DNA of 64,000 nt from an uncultured Neptuniibacter sp. (GCF_947498015.1 NZ_CANMIR010000004.1:248001-312000); one strand, 5' to 3'. Counted from the first letter of the stretch, positions 44,275 to 53,390 are shown. Numbers and translations are program-made. Notes: generated by a model not told the origin, from the letters alone.

Positions 44275-44637
44275 ATGCGTAAGCTGACCACCTCTCTGTG
44301 TGCAGCTGGTTTGATGGCGATGTTTACGACAGCCCCGGCTGTTGCAGACAACCATGCAGACCAGATAGCGCTGGGTAAAGCAGTTTATATGGGTAAATCC
44401 CGCGGTAACTGTATCTCCTGTCATGCGATCGATGATCCAGACGCAAATTTGGCAGGAAATCAGGGACCACCCACTGTTGCGATGAAAACTCGCTACCCGG
44501 ATAAGCGCAAACTGCGCGCACAAATCTGGGATGCCACTAAGAATAATCCGCTGACAATCATGCCACCTTTAGGTAAGCATTGGATTTTGTCAGAAGAAGA
44601 AATTGATGCTGTTGTAGAGTATATCTACCAGTTCTGA
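44275..44637 (+). CDS. soxX: Cytochrome c SoxX
   Basis: SoxX pairs with SoxA to attach thiosulfate to SoxY. The 120-residue precursor has a signal peptide (LCAAGLMAMFTTAPAVA), one haem motif (GNCISCHAI) and the Met ligand region (PLTIMPPLGKHWILSEEEIDAVVEYIYQF). GGAGGAG precedes the ATG at 44275. The 110-bp gap after soxD may hold an internal promoter, but I cannot define one. Confidence 0.93.
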   Translation: MRKLTTSLCAAGLMAMFTTAPAVADNHADQIALGKAVYMGKSRGNCISCHAIDDPDANLAGNQGPPTVAMKTRYPDKRKLRAQIWDATKNNPLTIMPPLGKHWILSEEEIDAVVEYIYQF

Positions 44638-44671
44638 TCTCCCTTTGGGTGAACGTAAGAGGAAACATAGA

Positions 44672-45130
44672 ATGAGCATGAATCGTCGATCCGTAGTTAA
44701 AGCGATCGCAACAGGCGGAGCACTGATCGGTGCAAGCGTACTGATGCCACGTATCGCAATGGCAGCCTGGAGCAGCAAAGCATTTAAAGCGGAAGATCAG
44801 GCAACAGCAATGAGTGAGCTTTTGGGCGGAACGCCTTCAGAGAGCGCAGAAGTGACGTTGAAAGCACCTGATATCGCAGAAAACGGTGCAGTTGTACCGG
44901 TTACCGTTCGTTCGACACTGGCGAACGTTGAGTCTATGAGCATCTTTGTAAAAGATAACCCAACACCTCTGGTTGCAGAGTTTATGATTCCAGCCGGTAC
45001 TGAAGCCAATGTTTCTACCCGTCTGCGTATGGGTAAAACGTCAACTGTTACAGCTGTCGTTAAAGCGGATGGCAAGCTCTACAGCGCTTCTAAAGAAGTT
45101 AAAGTAACCATCGGTGGTTGTGGCGGTTAA
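44672..45130 (+). CDS. soxY: Sulfur carrier protein SoxY
   Basis: SoxY holds the sulfur substrate on its C-terminal Cys. The 152 residues start with a Tat-type leader (MNRRSVVKAIATGGALIGASV) and end in GGCGG, the swinging arm that carries the intermediates. AGAGGA precedes the ATG. SoxZ follows after 33 bp. Confidence 0.96.
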   Translation: MSMNRRSVVKAIATGGALIGASVLMPRIAMAAWSSKAFKAEDQATAMSELLGGTPSESAEVTLKAPDIAENGAVVPVTVRSTLANVESMSIFVKDNPTPLVAEFMIPAGTEANVSTRLRMGKTSTVTAVVKADGKLYSASKEVKVTIGGCGG

Positions 45131-45163
45131 TCCCAGTTTAAGCCGAATACAGAGGTAAGAATC

Positions 45164-45481
45164 ATGGCTAAAGGTATTTTGAAAGTAAAAGCAAAGGCTT
45201 CTGGTGATAAGACCAAAGTAAAGCTGATGGCGAAGCACATCATGGAGAGTGGGCAGCGTAAGGACAAGAAAACAGGTGAGTTGATCCCTGCGATGTTCCT
45301 GCAGGAGCTTAAAGTGATGCACGCAGGTAAAGAAGTGTTTGCTGCAAATCTTGGCACTGCTGTTTCTAAGAACCCCTACTTTGCGTTCAACTTTTCTGGT
45401 GGCGCCAAGGGTGATGAATTGACCATGACCTGGGTTGAGAGCACAGGCAAAACAGCAACAGAAACTGCCAAAATCAAATAA
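45164..45481 (+). CDS. soxZ: Sulfur carrier partner SoxZ
   Basis: 105 residues without a signal peptide, as usual because SoxZ is exported bound to SoxY through Tat. The sequence GILKVKAKASGDKTKVKLMAKHIMESGQRKDKKTGELIPAMF and GAKGDELTMTWVESTGKTATETAKI is typical SoxZ. GAGGTAAG precedes the start. Confidence 0.96.
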   Translation: MAKGILKVKAKASGDKTKVKLMAKHIMESGQRKDKKTGELIPAMFLQELKVMHAGKEVFAANLGTAVSKNPYFAFNFSGGAKGDELTMTWVESTGKTATETAKIK

Positions 45482-45519
45482 AGGCAGCCGGTTATCCGGT
45501 TGAGCTGTGGGGTGTGATA

Positions 45520-46386
45520 ATGAAAATAATAAAAACATTTGCGCTAGGTCTGACGGTTGCTGCAGCATCCCAGATGACCTTCGCGGCGGATTCAGGTTTC
45601 GACTTGAAAACAGTTGATCCTGAGGCTGATCGAATTGCTTTGCAGAACTACTTCAAAGCACGTTTTCCTGAGTCAGAGATCTCTGATTATGTGAATGGTA
45701 TCTATGCAGTTGATGCCGGATCACGTGAACAGTGGGAGGAACTGGAAGAGTTTCCTCCGTACGAGTTTGATGTTGAGAAAGGTGAAGAGCTTTTCAATAC
45801 TCCCTTTGCAAACGGTAAAGGTTATGCGGATTGCTTTGAAAACGGCGGTATAGGGATTCGTCATAAGTTTCCTTACTGGAGTAAAGAGGAAGGCACCGTT
45901 AAAACTCTGGAGCAGGAGATAAACGAATGTCGTGAGGACAATGGTGAGAAACCATTGAAGTGGGGTAAAGGTGAAATCGCTCAGGTTTCAGCTTATATGG
46001 CCTGGACTTCTCGCGATAAAGTCTTCGATGTTCAGATTCCAGCAGATGATAAACGTGCCTTAGCGGCATATCTGGATGGCAAAAAGTTCTTTTACGCAAA
46101 ACGAGGACAGCTGAATCTGTCTTGTGCAAACTGCCATGTTCAGGGAACGAATATCCGAATTCGAGCTGACTTGCCGAGCCCACAGCTGGGTCATGTCTCT
46201 CACTTCCCGGTATTCCGTTCCAAGTGGGGAGCTTTAGGTACACTGCATCGTCGTTACAGTGGTTGCCATAAAGATTCTCGCTCTAAGCCATTGAAGCCTC
46301 AGACTGAAACATTCCGCAATCTGGAATATTTCCAGACGTATATGTCTAACGGTCTGATCGCAAATGGGCCAGGTGCTCGTAAATAA
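45520..46386 (+). CDS. soxA: Cytochrome c SoxA, single-haem form
   Basis: 288 residues with a signal peptide (cleavage near FAA-DSG). Only one CxxCH is present (CANCH, 202-206). The first haem site of diheme SoxA is missing; Cys105 and Cys137 are left in that region and could form a disulfide. The active-site cysteine that forms the cysteine persulfide haem ligand is Cys249 (RRYSGCHKD). I use the ATG at 45520, six bases after the GTG that opens the frame. It pairs with SoxX and the SoxK-like protein encoded next. Confidence 0.94.
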   Translation: MKIIKTFALGLTVAAASQMTFAADSGFDLKTVDPEADRIALQNYFKARFPESEISDYVNGIYAVDAGSREQWEELEEFPPYEFDVEKGEELFNTPFANGKGYADCFENGGIGIRHKFPYWSKEEGTVKTLEQEINECREDNGEKPLKWGKGEIAQVSAYMAWTSRDKVFDVQIPADDKRALAAYLDGKKFFYAKRGQLNLSCANCHVQGTNIRIRADLPSPQLGHVSHFPVFRSKWGALGTLHRRYSGCHKDSRSKPLKPQTETFRNLEYFQTYMSNGLIANGPGARK

Positions 46387-46401
46387 TTGGAGGGTGGCAA
46401 A

Positions 46402-46824
46402 ATGAAGAAAGGTTTAGTTATTGCTGCTGCTCTGGCATTAGCACCAACATTTGTAGCTGCAGAGAGCTTCCAGGAAGCGTTTGAAATGAACCGGGCTATG
46501 TATGGAAACGACCATGTCTTTGATTGGAATGGTGGGAAGTATCACACCAACCATGAAGAGGAGTTGGAGGCGCGTGTTCAAGCTACAAAAACAAATGCAG
46601 AAGATCTTCTGGCAAAAGCAAATGCAAAAAATAAAGAGGTTGCTGAATTAGGTTTCGAATGGAAACTGACCGGCGGCATTCTTAAAGATGCGCAAGCTGC
46701 GATTGATGAGGGAGATTACCAGAAAGCGTTGGATCTGGCTGCTCAGGCTAAGTATCACGCGCGGATCGGAATTGATCAGTATCATTACGCACAGAAAAAC
46801 TGGCACCTGTCTGTACCTCAGTAG
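46402..46824 (+). CDS. soxK: SoxXA-binding protein (SoxK-like)
   Basis: 140 residues: a signal peptide (LVIAAALALAPTFVAA), then two or three helices rich in Ala, Glu and Lys (EELEARVQATKTNAEDLLAKANAKNKEV, ILKDAQAAIDEGDYQKALDLAAQAKYHARIGIDQY). The second half matches the compact SoxK/SAXB pattern. It binds SoxXA and raises its activity. GGAGG precedes the ATG. A terminator follows, so soxB may be expressed separately. Confidence 0.8.
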   Translation: MKKGLVIAAALALAPTFVAAESFQEAFEMNRAMYGNDHVFDWNGGKYHTNHEEELEARVQATKTNAEDLLAKANAKNKEVAELGFEWKLTGGILKDAQAAIDEGDYQKALDLAAQAKYHARIGIDQYHYAQKNWHLSVPQ

Positions 46825-46852
46825 GAGGTGATCAGAAATCGTCAGAGAAAAT

Positions 46853-46888
46853 GCCTGCCACGTTACAGACGTTTGCAGGCTTTTTTTT
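46853..46888 (+). terminator. Terminator between soxK and soxB
   Basis: The stem GCCTGC / GCAGGC (46853-46858 and 46875-46880) with an inner ACGT pairing is followed by eight T residues. It should end most soxCDXYZAK transcripts before soxB. Confidence 0.85.
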
Positions 46889-46919
46889 ACCTCAGGACAT
46901 AACATTAGGGTGATTTAAT

Positions 46920-48695
46920 ATGTCTATGACACGCCGTGAATTTGCTCGTTTATTGGGCATGGCTGGTGCAGCGGGCGTGCTGCCAGTAACTGGGTTTGCT
47001 GCAAAGAAACAACCTTCTGAACTCTATGAAGTGCCGAAAAGCGGTAATGTCAGATTGCTGCACATGACAGATTGTCATGCCCAATTACTCCCTGTTTATT
47101 TTCGTGAACCCAATGTGAATTTGGGTATCGGCTCCGCTTATGGTCAAGCGCCACATCTGGTAGGTGATAAATTACTGAATCATTTTGGGATCGCTTCGGG
47201 GTCTTTGGAAGCCCATGCATTTACCTATCTTAACTTTGGGGATGCTGCCAGCCAGTACGGTAAAGTGGGCGGGTTTTCTCATCTGAAAACATTGGTCACC
47301 CGATTGCGTGAAAGCTTCGGCAGTGCCAACACGTTGTTACTTGATGGTGGTGATACCTGGCAGGGTTCTGGAACTTCGTTCAAAACTCGTGGCATGGATA
47401 TGGTTAAGGCTACTAATGAGCTGGGCGTAGATATCATGACCGGTCACTGGGAGTTTACCTATCATCAGGAGGAGATCCTTAACAACATCAAAGCATTCAA
47501 CGGTGAGTTCCTGGCGAACAATATCTTTGTAACCGAAGATGCGTTATTTGATGGCGCTGATGAATATATACACGATGAAGATACGGGTCACGTCTTCAAG
47601 CCCTATTCGATTAAAGAGCTAGGGGGCGCGCGTATCGCTGTTATTGGTCAGGCATTCCCGCGTACCAAAATTGCCAATCCAGCCCGGTTTATCCCGGATT
47701 GGACGTTTGATATCTATGACAGTGAGATGCAGGAGTTGGTTGATCAGATCCGCTCCGAAGAGAAAGTGGATGCCGTTGTTGTTATCTCGCATAACGGTAT
47801 GGATGTGGATATCGCGATGGCAAACCGAGTGACCGGGATCGATGTGATTCTGGGTGGTCATACCCATGATGGCATGCCGAAACCCACCACAGTGAAGAAT
47901 GCCAAAGGTCAGACCCTAGTCTGTAATGTGGGTTCCAATGGTAAGTTCCTCGGTGTCATGGATCTGGATATTCGTAATGGCAAGGTGAAGGGCTATAACT
48001 ATCGGCTGTTGCCGGTGTTCTCGGAACTACTTCCGGCCGATCCGGCTATGGCAAAACTGATCAATGATATCCGGGCTCCTCATCTTGATTGGCTTAGCGA
48101 AGAGCTGGCAGTTGCAGATGAAGTGATGTTCCGTCGTGGTAATTTTAACGGCACCTTTGATCAGGTGATCTGTAATGCTCTGATGGAGCAAAATAATGCC
48201 CAGATCTCCCTGTCTCCAGGTTTCCGTTGGGGTACCAGTGTTCTGGAAGGGCAGAAGGTGACGATGGAGCATGTTCTTGATCAGACCTGCCTAACCTATC
48301 CTGAGACTTATGTTCGTCCGATGAAAGGATCTGAGTTGAAACTGATTCTGGAGGATGTCGCTGATAATATCTTTAACCCTGAACCCTATCTGCAATCGGG
48401 TGGGGATATGGTGCGTGTGGGTGGCTTTGATTATATCTGTGATCCAATGCAACCGATCGGCAAGCGAATTTCAGAGATGCGTCTGGATAACGGTGAGCTT
48501 ATTGATGCTAACAAGAGCTATACCGTTTCGGGTTGGGCTACTGTTGGGGCTAAGTCGGATGGTCCAATCATCTGGGATGTGGTTGCGGAACATCTACGTG
48601 ATAAGCAGGTCGCCCGTATTGATAAACTGAATACACCGGTACTCAAAAATGTGACGGATAATCCAGGTATCGCTGCTTACCCTAAAATGAGCTGA
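46920..48695 (+). CDS. soxB: Thiosulfohydrolase SoxB
   Basis: SoxB releases sulfate from SoxY-bound sulfonate with two Mn ions. The 591 residues have a Tat leader (TRREFARLLGMAGAAGVLP) and the 5'-nucleotidase-family metal motifs: LLHMTDCHAQ, LLDGGDTWQGSGTS, GHWEFTYHQ, ISHNGMDVD and ILGGHTHDG. The C-terminal nucleotidase-like domain follows. The ribosome site is weak (AGGGTG at a distance); starts at 46920 or 46926 are possible. It lies behind a terminator and may need its own promoter or readthrough. Confidence 0.96.
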   Translation: MSMTRREFARLLGMAGAAGVLPVTGFAAKKQPSELYEVPKSGNVRLLHMTDCHAQLLPVYFREPNVNLGIGSAYGQAPHLVGDKLLNHFGIASGSLEAHAFTYLNFGDAASQYGKVGGFSHLKTLVTRLRESFGSANTLLLDGGDTWQGSGTSFKTRGMDMVKATNELGVDIMTGHWEFTYHQEEILNNIKAFNGEFLANNIFVTEDALFDGADEYIHDEDTGHVFKPYSIKELGGARIAVIGQAFPRTKIANPARFIPDWTFDIYDSEMQELVDQIRSEEKVDAVVVISHNGMDVDIAMANRVTGIDVILGGHTHDGMPKPTTVKNAKGQTLVCNVGSNGKFLGVMDLDIRNGKVKGYNYRLLPVFSELLPADPAMAKLINDIRAPHLDWLSEELAVADEVMFRRGNFNGTFDQVICNALMEQNNAQISLSPGFRWGTSVLEGQKVTMEHVLDQTCLTYPETYVRPMKGSELKLILEDVADNIFNPEPYLQSGGDMVRVGGFDYICDPMQPIGKRISEMRLDNGELIDANKSYTVSGWATVGAKSDGPIIWDVVAEHLRDKQVARIDKLNTPVLKNVTDNPGIAAYPKMS

Positions 48696-48714
48696 TCTAC
48701 CTGTAACTCATACT

Positions 48715-48738
48715 AAAAGGGCCATAGGGCCCTTTTTT
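48715..48738 (+). terminator. Terminator after soxB
   Basis: AAAAGGGCC pairs with GGCCCTTTT around ATAG, followed by T residues. It ends the sox locus. Confidence 0.85.
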
Positions 48739-48833
48739 GCTTATAAGCCCTAATGTGTTCTCGCCGTTGTAGCCTATTTTTGTTTAAATTGGCAGATCTG
48801 AATTTGGTGGCTTGGTACTTCAGGAGAATGAAG

Positions 48834-49550
48834 GTGAATTTACCCCGATCAATATTGCTGCTGCTGACGTTATGCTTAACCGCCTGTAACTCTGCAGGTG
48901 TGAAGTCTGATACGTCTTCGGCATCACCTCAAGAGATACCCAGTTCTGTTCAGACTGCTCAGCCAGATTCATCATCTCAGGCACAAAATAAAGCTGATGT
49001 AGCCTCCCCGGAAGAGGCTGCAGGCCAGTTGGAATTGATAGCCAATCGAATGACCGCAGTTCAGGACCACCTACTTCAGATCAAGTCTCAATCTGTCAAA
49101 CTGCAGCAACAGAATCAGGCGCTCGCCATGCAATTGCAATCATTGCAAACTGCTTTGGGGGACTATGTGTCTGAGGCTGATACGAGCTCCCCTGAATCGG
49201 TGCCACAGCCGGATGCTTTTAACGGCGTTTTGGATCAGATCACGATGATGGCGAATGAACTAAGCAGTCAGGTACAGGATGGTCCTTTCCGGATTACGTC
49301 AACTTACACTGCGAAAGGGCAGTGGGTACTGATCCGTTACCATCGCTACAGTGGGGAAACCTGGTTGGCTGATAAGGGTCAATGGAACCTGTTAGAGGAG
49401 AGCGACAGCACTGGTACTGCTGAGTACGAAGTAGTAGTGTTGCGCGCAGATAAAGATGTTAAAGGGTATGTTGCCTCCAGAGTAAACCGCTTAAATGGTG
49501 ACAGCTGGTGGCTGAAGCAAGATACCTGGCAGCCCTACCTGAGCAACTGA
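48834..49550 (+). CDS. Unknown coiled-coil lipoprotein
   Basis: A lipoprotein signal (SILLLLTLCLTAC-NSAG) is followed by a Ser/Pro/Gln-rich disordered stretch, a coiled coil (QLELIANRMTAVQDHLLQIKSQSVKLQQQNQALAMQLQSLQTAL) and a C-terminal domain with paired Trp motifs (TAKGQWVLIRYHRYSGETWLADKGQWNLL, NRLNGDSWWLKQDTWQPY). I chose the GTG at 48834 since AGGAG is seven bases upstream; the ATG at 48828 is only one base from it. Family unknown. It ends 10 bp before epmC, so they may be cotranscribed. Confidence 0.65.
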   Translation: MNLPRSILLLLTLCLTACNSAGVKSDTSSASPQEIPSSVQTAQPDSSSQAQNKADVASPEEAAGQLELIANRMTAVQDHLLQIKSQSVKLQQQNQALAMQLQSLQTALGDYVSEADTSSPESVPQPDAFNGVLDQITMMANELSSQVQDGPFRITSTYTAKGQWVLIRYHRYSGETWLADKGQWNLLEESDSTGTAEYEVVVLRADKDVKGYVASRVNRLNGDSWWLKQDTWQPYLSN

Positions 49551-49560
49551 TAGGCCTCGT

Positions 49561-50088
49561 GTGAAAGAACCTGTAGTAGAAGAACTGATCTCGCTGTTCA
49601 ATCAACTGTTTAAAGAGTCATTGAATACGGTACTGGTGAAGGGTGACGATGAGCCTATCTACCTGCCAGCAGATCAAGATAACCCACATCATCGTGTCAT
49701 TTTTGCCCATGGCTTCTATGCCAGTGCCCTGCATGAGATAGCCCATTGGTGTGTTGCCGGACCTGAGCGTCGTAAGCTGGAGGACTTTGGTTACTGGTAT
49801 AAACCAGATGGCCGAACTGCTGCCGAACAGGCCGAGTTTGAAAAGGTTGAAGTTCGTCCGCAGGCCTTTGAATGGTTAATGTCGAAGGCTGCCGGACATA
49901 ATTTTAATTTCAGTGCGGATAACCTGTCAGCCGATATAGGTGCTAGTGAAAGCTTTAAAAAGGCTGTGTTGCATACCGTACACCAACTGCTGGAACAGGG
50001 ATTGCCGGAACGGGTTGGTATGCTGGTAGATGCTCTGTGTCTGCACAGTGGCAGAAAACCTCTAGCTAAAGAGGAGTTCTCCCTTTAG
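49561..50088 (+). CDS. epmC: Elongation factor P hydroxylase EpmC
   Basis: EpmC adds the final hydroxyl to beta-lysyl-lysine on EF-P. The 175 residues contain the iron-binding-type motif FYASALHEIAHWCVAGPERRKLEDFGYWYKPDGR and FEKVEVRPQAFEW, typical of the YfcM family. The start is GTG. It implies that EpmA and EpmB act elsewhere in the genome. Not related to its sox neighbours. Confidence 0.93.
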   Translation: MKEPVVEELISLFNQLFKESLNTVLVKGDDEPIYLPADQDNPHHRVIFAHGFYASALHEIAHWCVAGPERRKLEDFGYWYKPDGRTAAEQAEFEKVEVRPQAFEWLMSKAAGHNFNFSADNLSADIGASESFKKAVLHTVHQLLEQGLPERVGMLVDALCLHSGRKPLAKEEFSL

Positions 50089-50135
50089 GGCTCTGGATTA
50101 TTCCTCACGTGTGTGAAGTGGGGAGTGCGCGGTGA

Positions 50136-51035
50136 CTAGTTGAGGTGTTTATCCGCTTCAAGACGTCGACCGAGGATATCAATCAGTCCTCTTACTTTAC
50201 TGTTTTCATAGCGCCCCTCACGGTGCAGGATATGGACGGGCATCGCTACCGGTTCGTATTGCTCCAAAACTATTTTAAGCTCACCTGCCTGTAACTCGTC
50301 TGAGACCTGATATGAGAGGGTTCGGATAATCCCCAGGTGCTGTTTAGCCGCTTCAATGGCTGCCTGATTTGTAGATACTTTCAATCGGGGCTTCAAGCGT
50401 TGGATTCGGTTTTTCCCATTGAGAGTGAACTGCCAGTCATGAGACAGACTGCTGGCCGTTGTCATTATTGTTGTGTGATAACTAAGCTCTTCAGGTGACT
50501 GTGGGATACCATTTTGTGCAATATATTCCGGTGATGCCAGACAGTGAAGCCGAACACTGCCGACTCTTTTTGCCCGCATGGTTGAGTCTGGGAGGTGGCC
50601 AATACGTATTCCCAGATCAAATCCCTCCTCCAGCAGATTGACAACACGGTCAAGAAAGACGGCATCGACCTGTGTGTCTGGATATCTGTTGAGATATTCG
50701 GTGATCCCGGGGAGGATGAACTTCTGACCAAAGAGTACTGGCGCTGTAATGCTGAGATGCCCTTTGGGTTCGCGATTGATACCAATCGCTGCTTCATTCG
50801 CCATCTCCACCTGTTGCAAAATGCGGCGGGCATCCTCCAGATAGCGTTCGCCTGCATCGGTCGTCCGCACATAGCGAGTTGTTCGGGTAAGCAGCTTCAC
50901 CCCCAGATTCTCTTCCAGTGTCGCAATCGCACGTGTGATTGCTGGTGGGGAGATATTTAGTTTGCGGCTGGCTGCAGAGAAGCCCCGTTCCTCCGCAACG
51001 GCGACAAATACTGTCATGAGATGAAACTGATCCAT
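50136..51035 (-). CDS. LysR-family regulator
   Basis: 299 residues: an N-terminal winged helix (FHLMTVFVAVAEERGFSAASRKLNISPPAITRAIATLEENLGVKLLTRTTR) and a substrate-binding domain. It is divergent from the gene cluster starting at 51186. A perfect inverted repeat lies in its own leader at 51050-51068. By analogy it should sense a small molecule linked to the neighbouring oxidoreductase genes. It belongs to the DsdC/PecT-like group with unknown effector. Confidence 0.93.
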   Translation of the reverse strand: MDQFHLMTVFVAVAEERGFSAASRKLNISPPAITRAIATLEENLGVKLLTRTTRYVRTTDAGERYLEDARRILQQVEMANEAAIGINREPKGHLSITAPVLFGQKFILPGITEYLNRYPDTQVDAVFLDRVVNLLEEGFDLGIRIGHLPDSTMRAKRVGSVRLHCLASPEYIAQNGIPQSPEELSYHTTIMTTASSLSHDWQFTLNGKNRIQRLKPRLKVSTNQAAIEAAKQHLGIIRTLSYQVSDELQAGELKIVLEQYEPVAMPVHILHREGRYENSKVRGLIDILGRRLEADKHLN

Positions 51036-51049
51036 ATAGCTATCTCTAT

Positions 51050-51068
51050 TATTCCAATAAATGGAATA
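51050..51068. promoter_or_regulatory. LysR-type operator
   Basis: TATTCCA, five bases, TGGAATA: a perfect 7-bp inverted repeat with T-N11-A character, 15 bp upstream of the LysR start codon in the divergent spacer. It is a likely autoregulatory and activating site. Confidence 0.65.
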
Positions 51069-51185
51069 GTTATTTAATTGTAGTGAGTATTCTGTTTGTT
51101 AAGGGTAATTGTCAAACTGGATTCACACCATAGGCAAGCGGATTTGAATGCCGCTGCATAACTTAATTCAGTTGAGGATAGAGAG

Positions 51186-51743
51186 ATGAGCCGTATCAAT
51201 TTAGTTACAGCGGAACAGGCAAACAACGAGCAGACAGCACTATTTGATGCCATTCAGGGGCAGCTGGGGATGGTGCCTAATTTTCTAAAGGTGTTTGCCA
51301 ACTCGCCAGCGGCACTGAGAGCATTTTTAGGACTCCACGGGATTGCTAATGAGGGCGCATTGGATCCACAAACCCGCGAACGAATTGCGCTTGGACTGGC
51401 TGAGCAGAATGCGTGTGAATACTGTGTCTCAGCGCATACGGCGATTGGACGTAAAGCGGGATTATCCAGTTCGGAGATCGAAGCAAACCGTGCTGGAGGG
51501 AGCCAGGATGCAAAAGCCGCCGTTGCTGTGAAGTTTGCGAGATCTTTAGCTGAGCATAGTGGAGCGGTGACGACAGCTGAGCTACTGGAGGTGAGAAATG
51601 CGGGTTACAACGATGCTGAGATCGTCGAGATCATCACCCACGTAGGTATGAATCTACTTACCAATATCTTGGGTAAAGCGAGCCGTGTTGAGATTGACTT
51701 TCCTAAAGTAGAGCTTCAACAGGCATCTTCATTTCCCCTTTAG
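51186..51743 (+). CDS. Carboxymuconolactone-decarboxylase / AhpD-like protein
   Basis: 185 residues with the AhpD-type redox motif CEYCVSAHTAIGRKAG (CxxC-x3-H, about 78-93) and the preceding LDPQTRERIALGLAEQN. Such proteins are peroxidase-related or act on quinone-like compounds. A ribosome site GAGAGATG adjoins the ATG. It is the first gene of a set divergent from the LysR gene, with the reductase and DUF1348 genes behind. Confidence 0.88.
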   Translation: MSRINLVTAEQANNEQTALFDAIQGQLGMVPNFLKVFANSPAALRAFLGLHGIANEGALDPQTRERIALGLAEQNACEYCVSAHTAIGRKAGLSSSEIEANRAGGSQDAKAAVAVKFARSLAEHSGAVTTAELLEVRNAGYNDAEIVEIITHVGMNLLTNILGKASRVEIDFPKVELQQASSFPL

Positions 51744-51809
51744 CGGGTGTCCCAGCCCGCTTTTTTCAGTTTCGGGCCCAGGTAATAAAAAGTAGAGGAG
51801 AGGGTAATC

Positions 51810-53183
51810 ATGGCTCATAAGTATGCACAGATCGCGTTCACCGACACTGTCAGAAAGGTACAGACTGAACTGAATAGTCGTTCAGGCTATGCCAGTATGG
51901 ATGAGGGCGAGGATTACAACTATCTGTTATCTGATTACGAAGCTGAGTTTATTGAACAAAGGGACAGCTTCTATATTGCGAGTGTGGGTGAAACCGGTTG
52001 GCCCTATGTTCAGCATCGTGGAGGCCCTAAAGGGTTTATGCGGGTATTGGACGCATCAACATTGGGCTTTTCCGATTATTCAGGTAATCGTCAATACGTT
52101 AGTACTGGTAATTTCAGAACCAATAATCGGGTATCTCTCTTCTTTATGGATTACCCCAATCGGCGTCGGCTGAAACTGATGGGGAGAATTGAGCAAGTGG
52201 ATCCTCATGATTGGGATACGCTTGCCAGATTAGAGGTTGAACACTACCGTGCGGAGGTAGAGCGCGCTTTCCGGATAAAAATTGAAGCCTTTGATTGGAA
52301 CTGCCCACAACATATTACCCCACGTTTTACCGAGCAGGAGATAGAGCCGTTGGTCGCACCTGTGATCGAGGAAAATAAGCGCCTCAAAGCACAGTCAGAT
52401 CAACCGATCTATCCTCACCGTTCCAAATTAGGTGATGGTCCTTTAGCGTTGGAGGTAACTGGTATCAGGCAGCTCACACCCCGAGTCCGGGCCTATGAGC
52501 TCCGTAATCCGGATGGAACTGATCTACCCCGTGTGGAAGCGGGGGCGCATCTTCAGATTCCGGTTCATTTAGTCGATGATAGTTTGGCCTACCGGCACTA
52601 TTCGATCTGCTCCAATCCTGAGCGTCGTGATATTTATGAGATTGCCGTACTCAAAGAGGAGAGTGGGCGTGGTGGCTCTGTATCCATTCATCAATCGATA
52701 GGACTAGGGCAGTTACTCCATTGTCAGCCGCCGCAGAACTTTTTTACTTTGCATGAGGATCAGCGCCCAGCAGTGCTGATCGCAGGGGGGATTGGTATCA
52801 CCCCGATAAAAGCGATGGCACAGCAATTGCTGCACAGAGGGGTGCAGTTTGAACTTCATTATTCGGGTCGAAGTCAGCGGGAGATGGCGTTTTATGACCG
52901 CCTGCATAGAGAGTTCAAGGGGCGAAGCTTTTTCTATCGGAGTGACCAAGGGGAGCGCTTAGCCCTTACGGAGCTGATGAGAACTTTAAACAGGGACTGT
53001 GTCATCTATGCCTGTGGCCCAGACTCACTGCTGTCAGCAATACAGAGGGAAGCCCTAGACGCAGGGGTGGCTAGCGAGCAGCTTCGATTTGAGCAGTTTA
53101 GTGCGACTAAAAAAAGCAGCGATACCCCCATGACTGTTGAATTGGCTAAAAGTGGCTTCTCAATCGAGGTTGAGGCAGAGTAA
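51810..53183 (+). CDS. PNPOx-like domain fused to a flavin reductase, cut off by an in-frame stop
   Basis: 457 residues: an N-terminal pyridoxamine-phosphate-oxidase-like split barrel (FYIASVGETGWPYVQHRGGPKGFMRVLD) and a ferredoxin-reductase domain (RHYSICSNPERRDIYEIAVLKEESGRGGSVSIH with the FAD/FMN-binding RxYS, GGIGITPIKAMAQQLL for NAD(P), and YACGPDSLL). The frame ends EVEAE-TAA at 53181-53183 just where family members continue into a [2Fe-2S] ferredoxin domain, and that domain is present in the same frame right after the stop. Either a truncated reductase is made or the stop is read through. AGGAGAGGG precedes the start. Confidence 0.85.
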   Translation: MAHKYAQIAFTDTVRKVQTELNSRSGYASMDEGEDYNYLLSDYEAEFIEQRDSFYIASVGETGWPYVQHRGGPKGFMRVLDASTLGFSDYSGNRQYVSTGNFRTNNRVSLFFMDYPNRRRLKLMGRIEQVDPHDWDTLARLEVEHYRAEVERAFRIKIEAFDWNCPQHITPRFTEQEIEPLVAPVIEENKRLKAQSDQPIYPHRSKLGDGPLALEVTGIRQLTPRVRAYELRNPDGTDLPRVEAGAHLQIPVHLVDDSLAYRHYSICSNPERRDIYEIAVLKEESGRGGSVSIHQSIGLGQLLHCQPPQNFFTLHEDQRPAVLIAGGIGITPIKAMAQQLLHRGVQFELHYSGRSQREMAFYDRLHREFKGRSFFYRSDQGERLALTELMRTLNRDCVIYACGPDSLLSAIQREALDAGVASEQLRFEQFSATKKSSDTPMTVELAKSGFSIEVEAE

Positions 53184-53390
53184 ACCGTACTGGATGCAAT
53201 TCTGGAGAGTGGAGTTGAGTTGGCTCACAGCTGCCGCAGTGGTGCTTGCAAAAGTTGTTCAGTCAGGGTGTTGCAAGGAGAGCCTGATCATCGTGATCAC
53301 TGTCTTAGCAGCGCTGATAAAGAGGAAAAGGGGATGTTCTGCCCCTGTGTATCACGCAGTCGAAATGATTTTTTGAAATTAGATATTTAA
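53184..53390 (+). pseudogene. [2Fe-2S] ferredoxin domain behind an in-frame TAA
   Basis: The 68 codons after the TAA continue the upstream frame and encode TVLDAILESGVELAHSCRSG, then ACKSCSVRV and later GMFCPC. The pattern C-x4-C-x2-C with a fourth Cys about 30 residues later matches a plant-type ferredoxin as in phthalate-dioxygenase-reductase-like enzymes. It ends in TAA at 53388-53390, 13 bp before the next gene. No start codon with a ribosome site lies between, so this piece is made only if the stop is read as sense. All Cys ligands are intact, so decay, if any, is recent. Confidence 0.8.

Noticed and set aside
53181-53183. Selenocysteine as an explanation of the in-frame stop
   Set aside because: The codon is TAA, not TGA, and no selenocysteine-element hairpin is apparent downstream.
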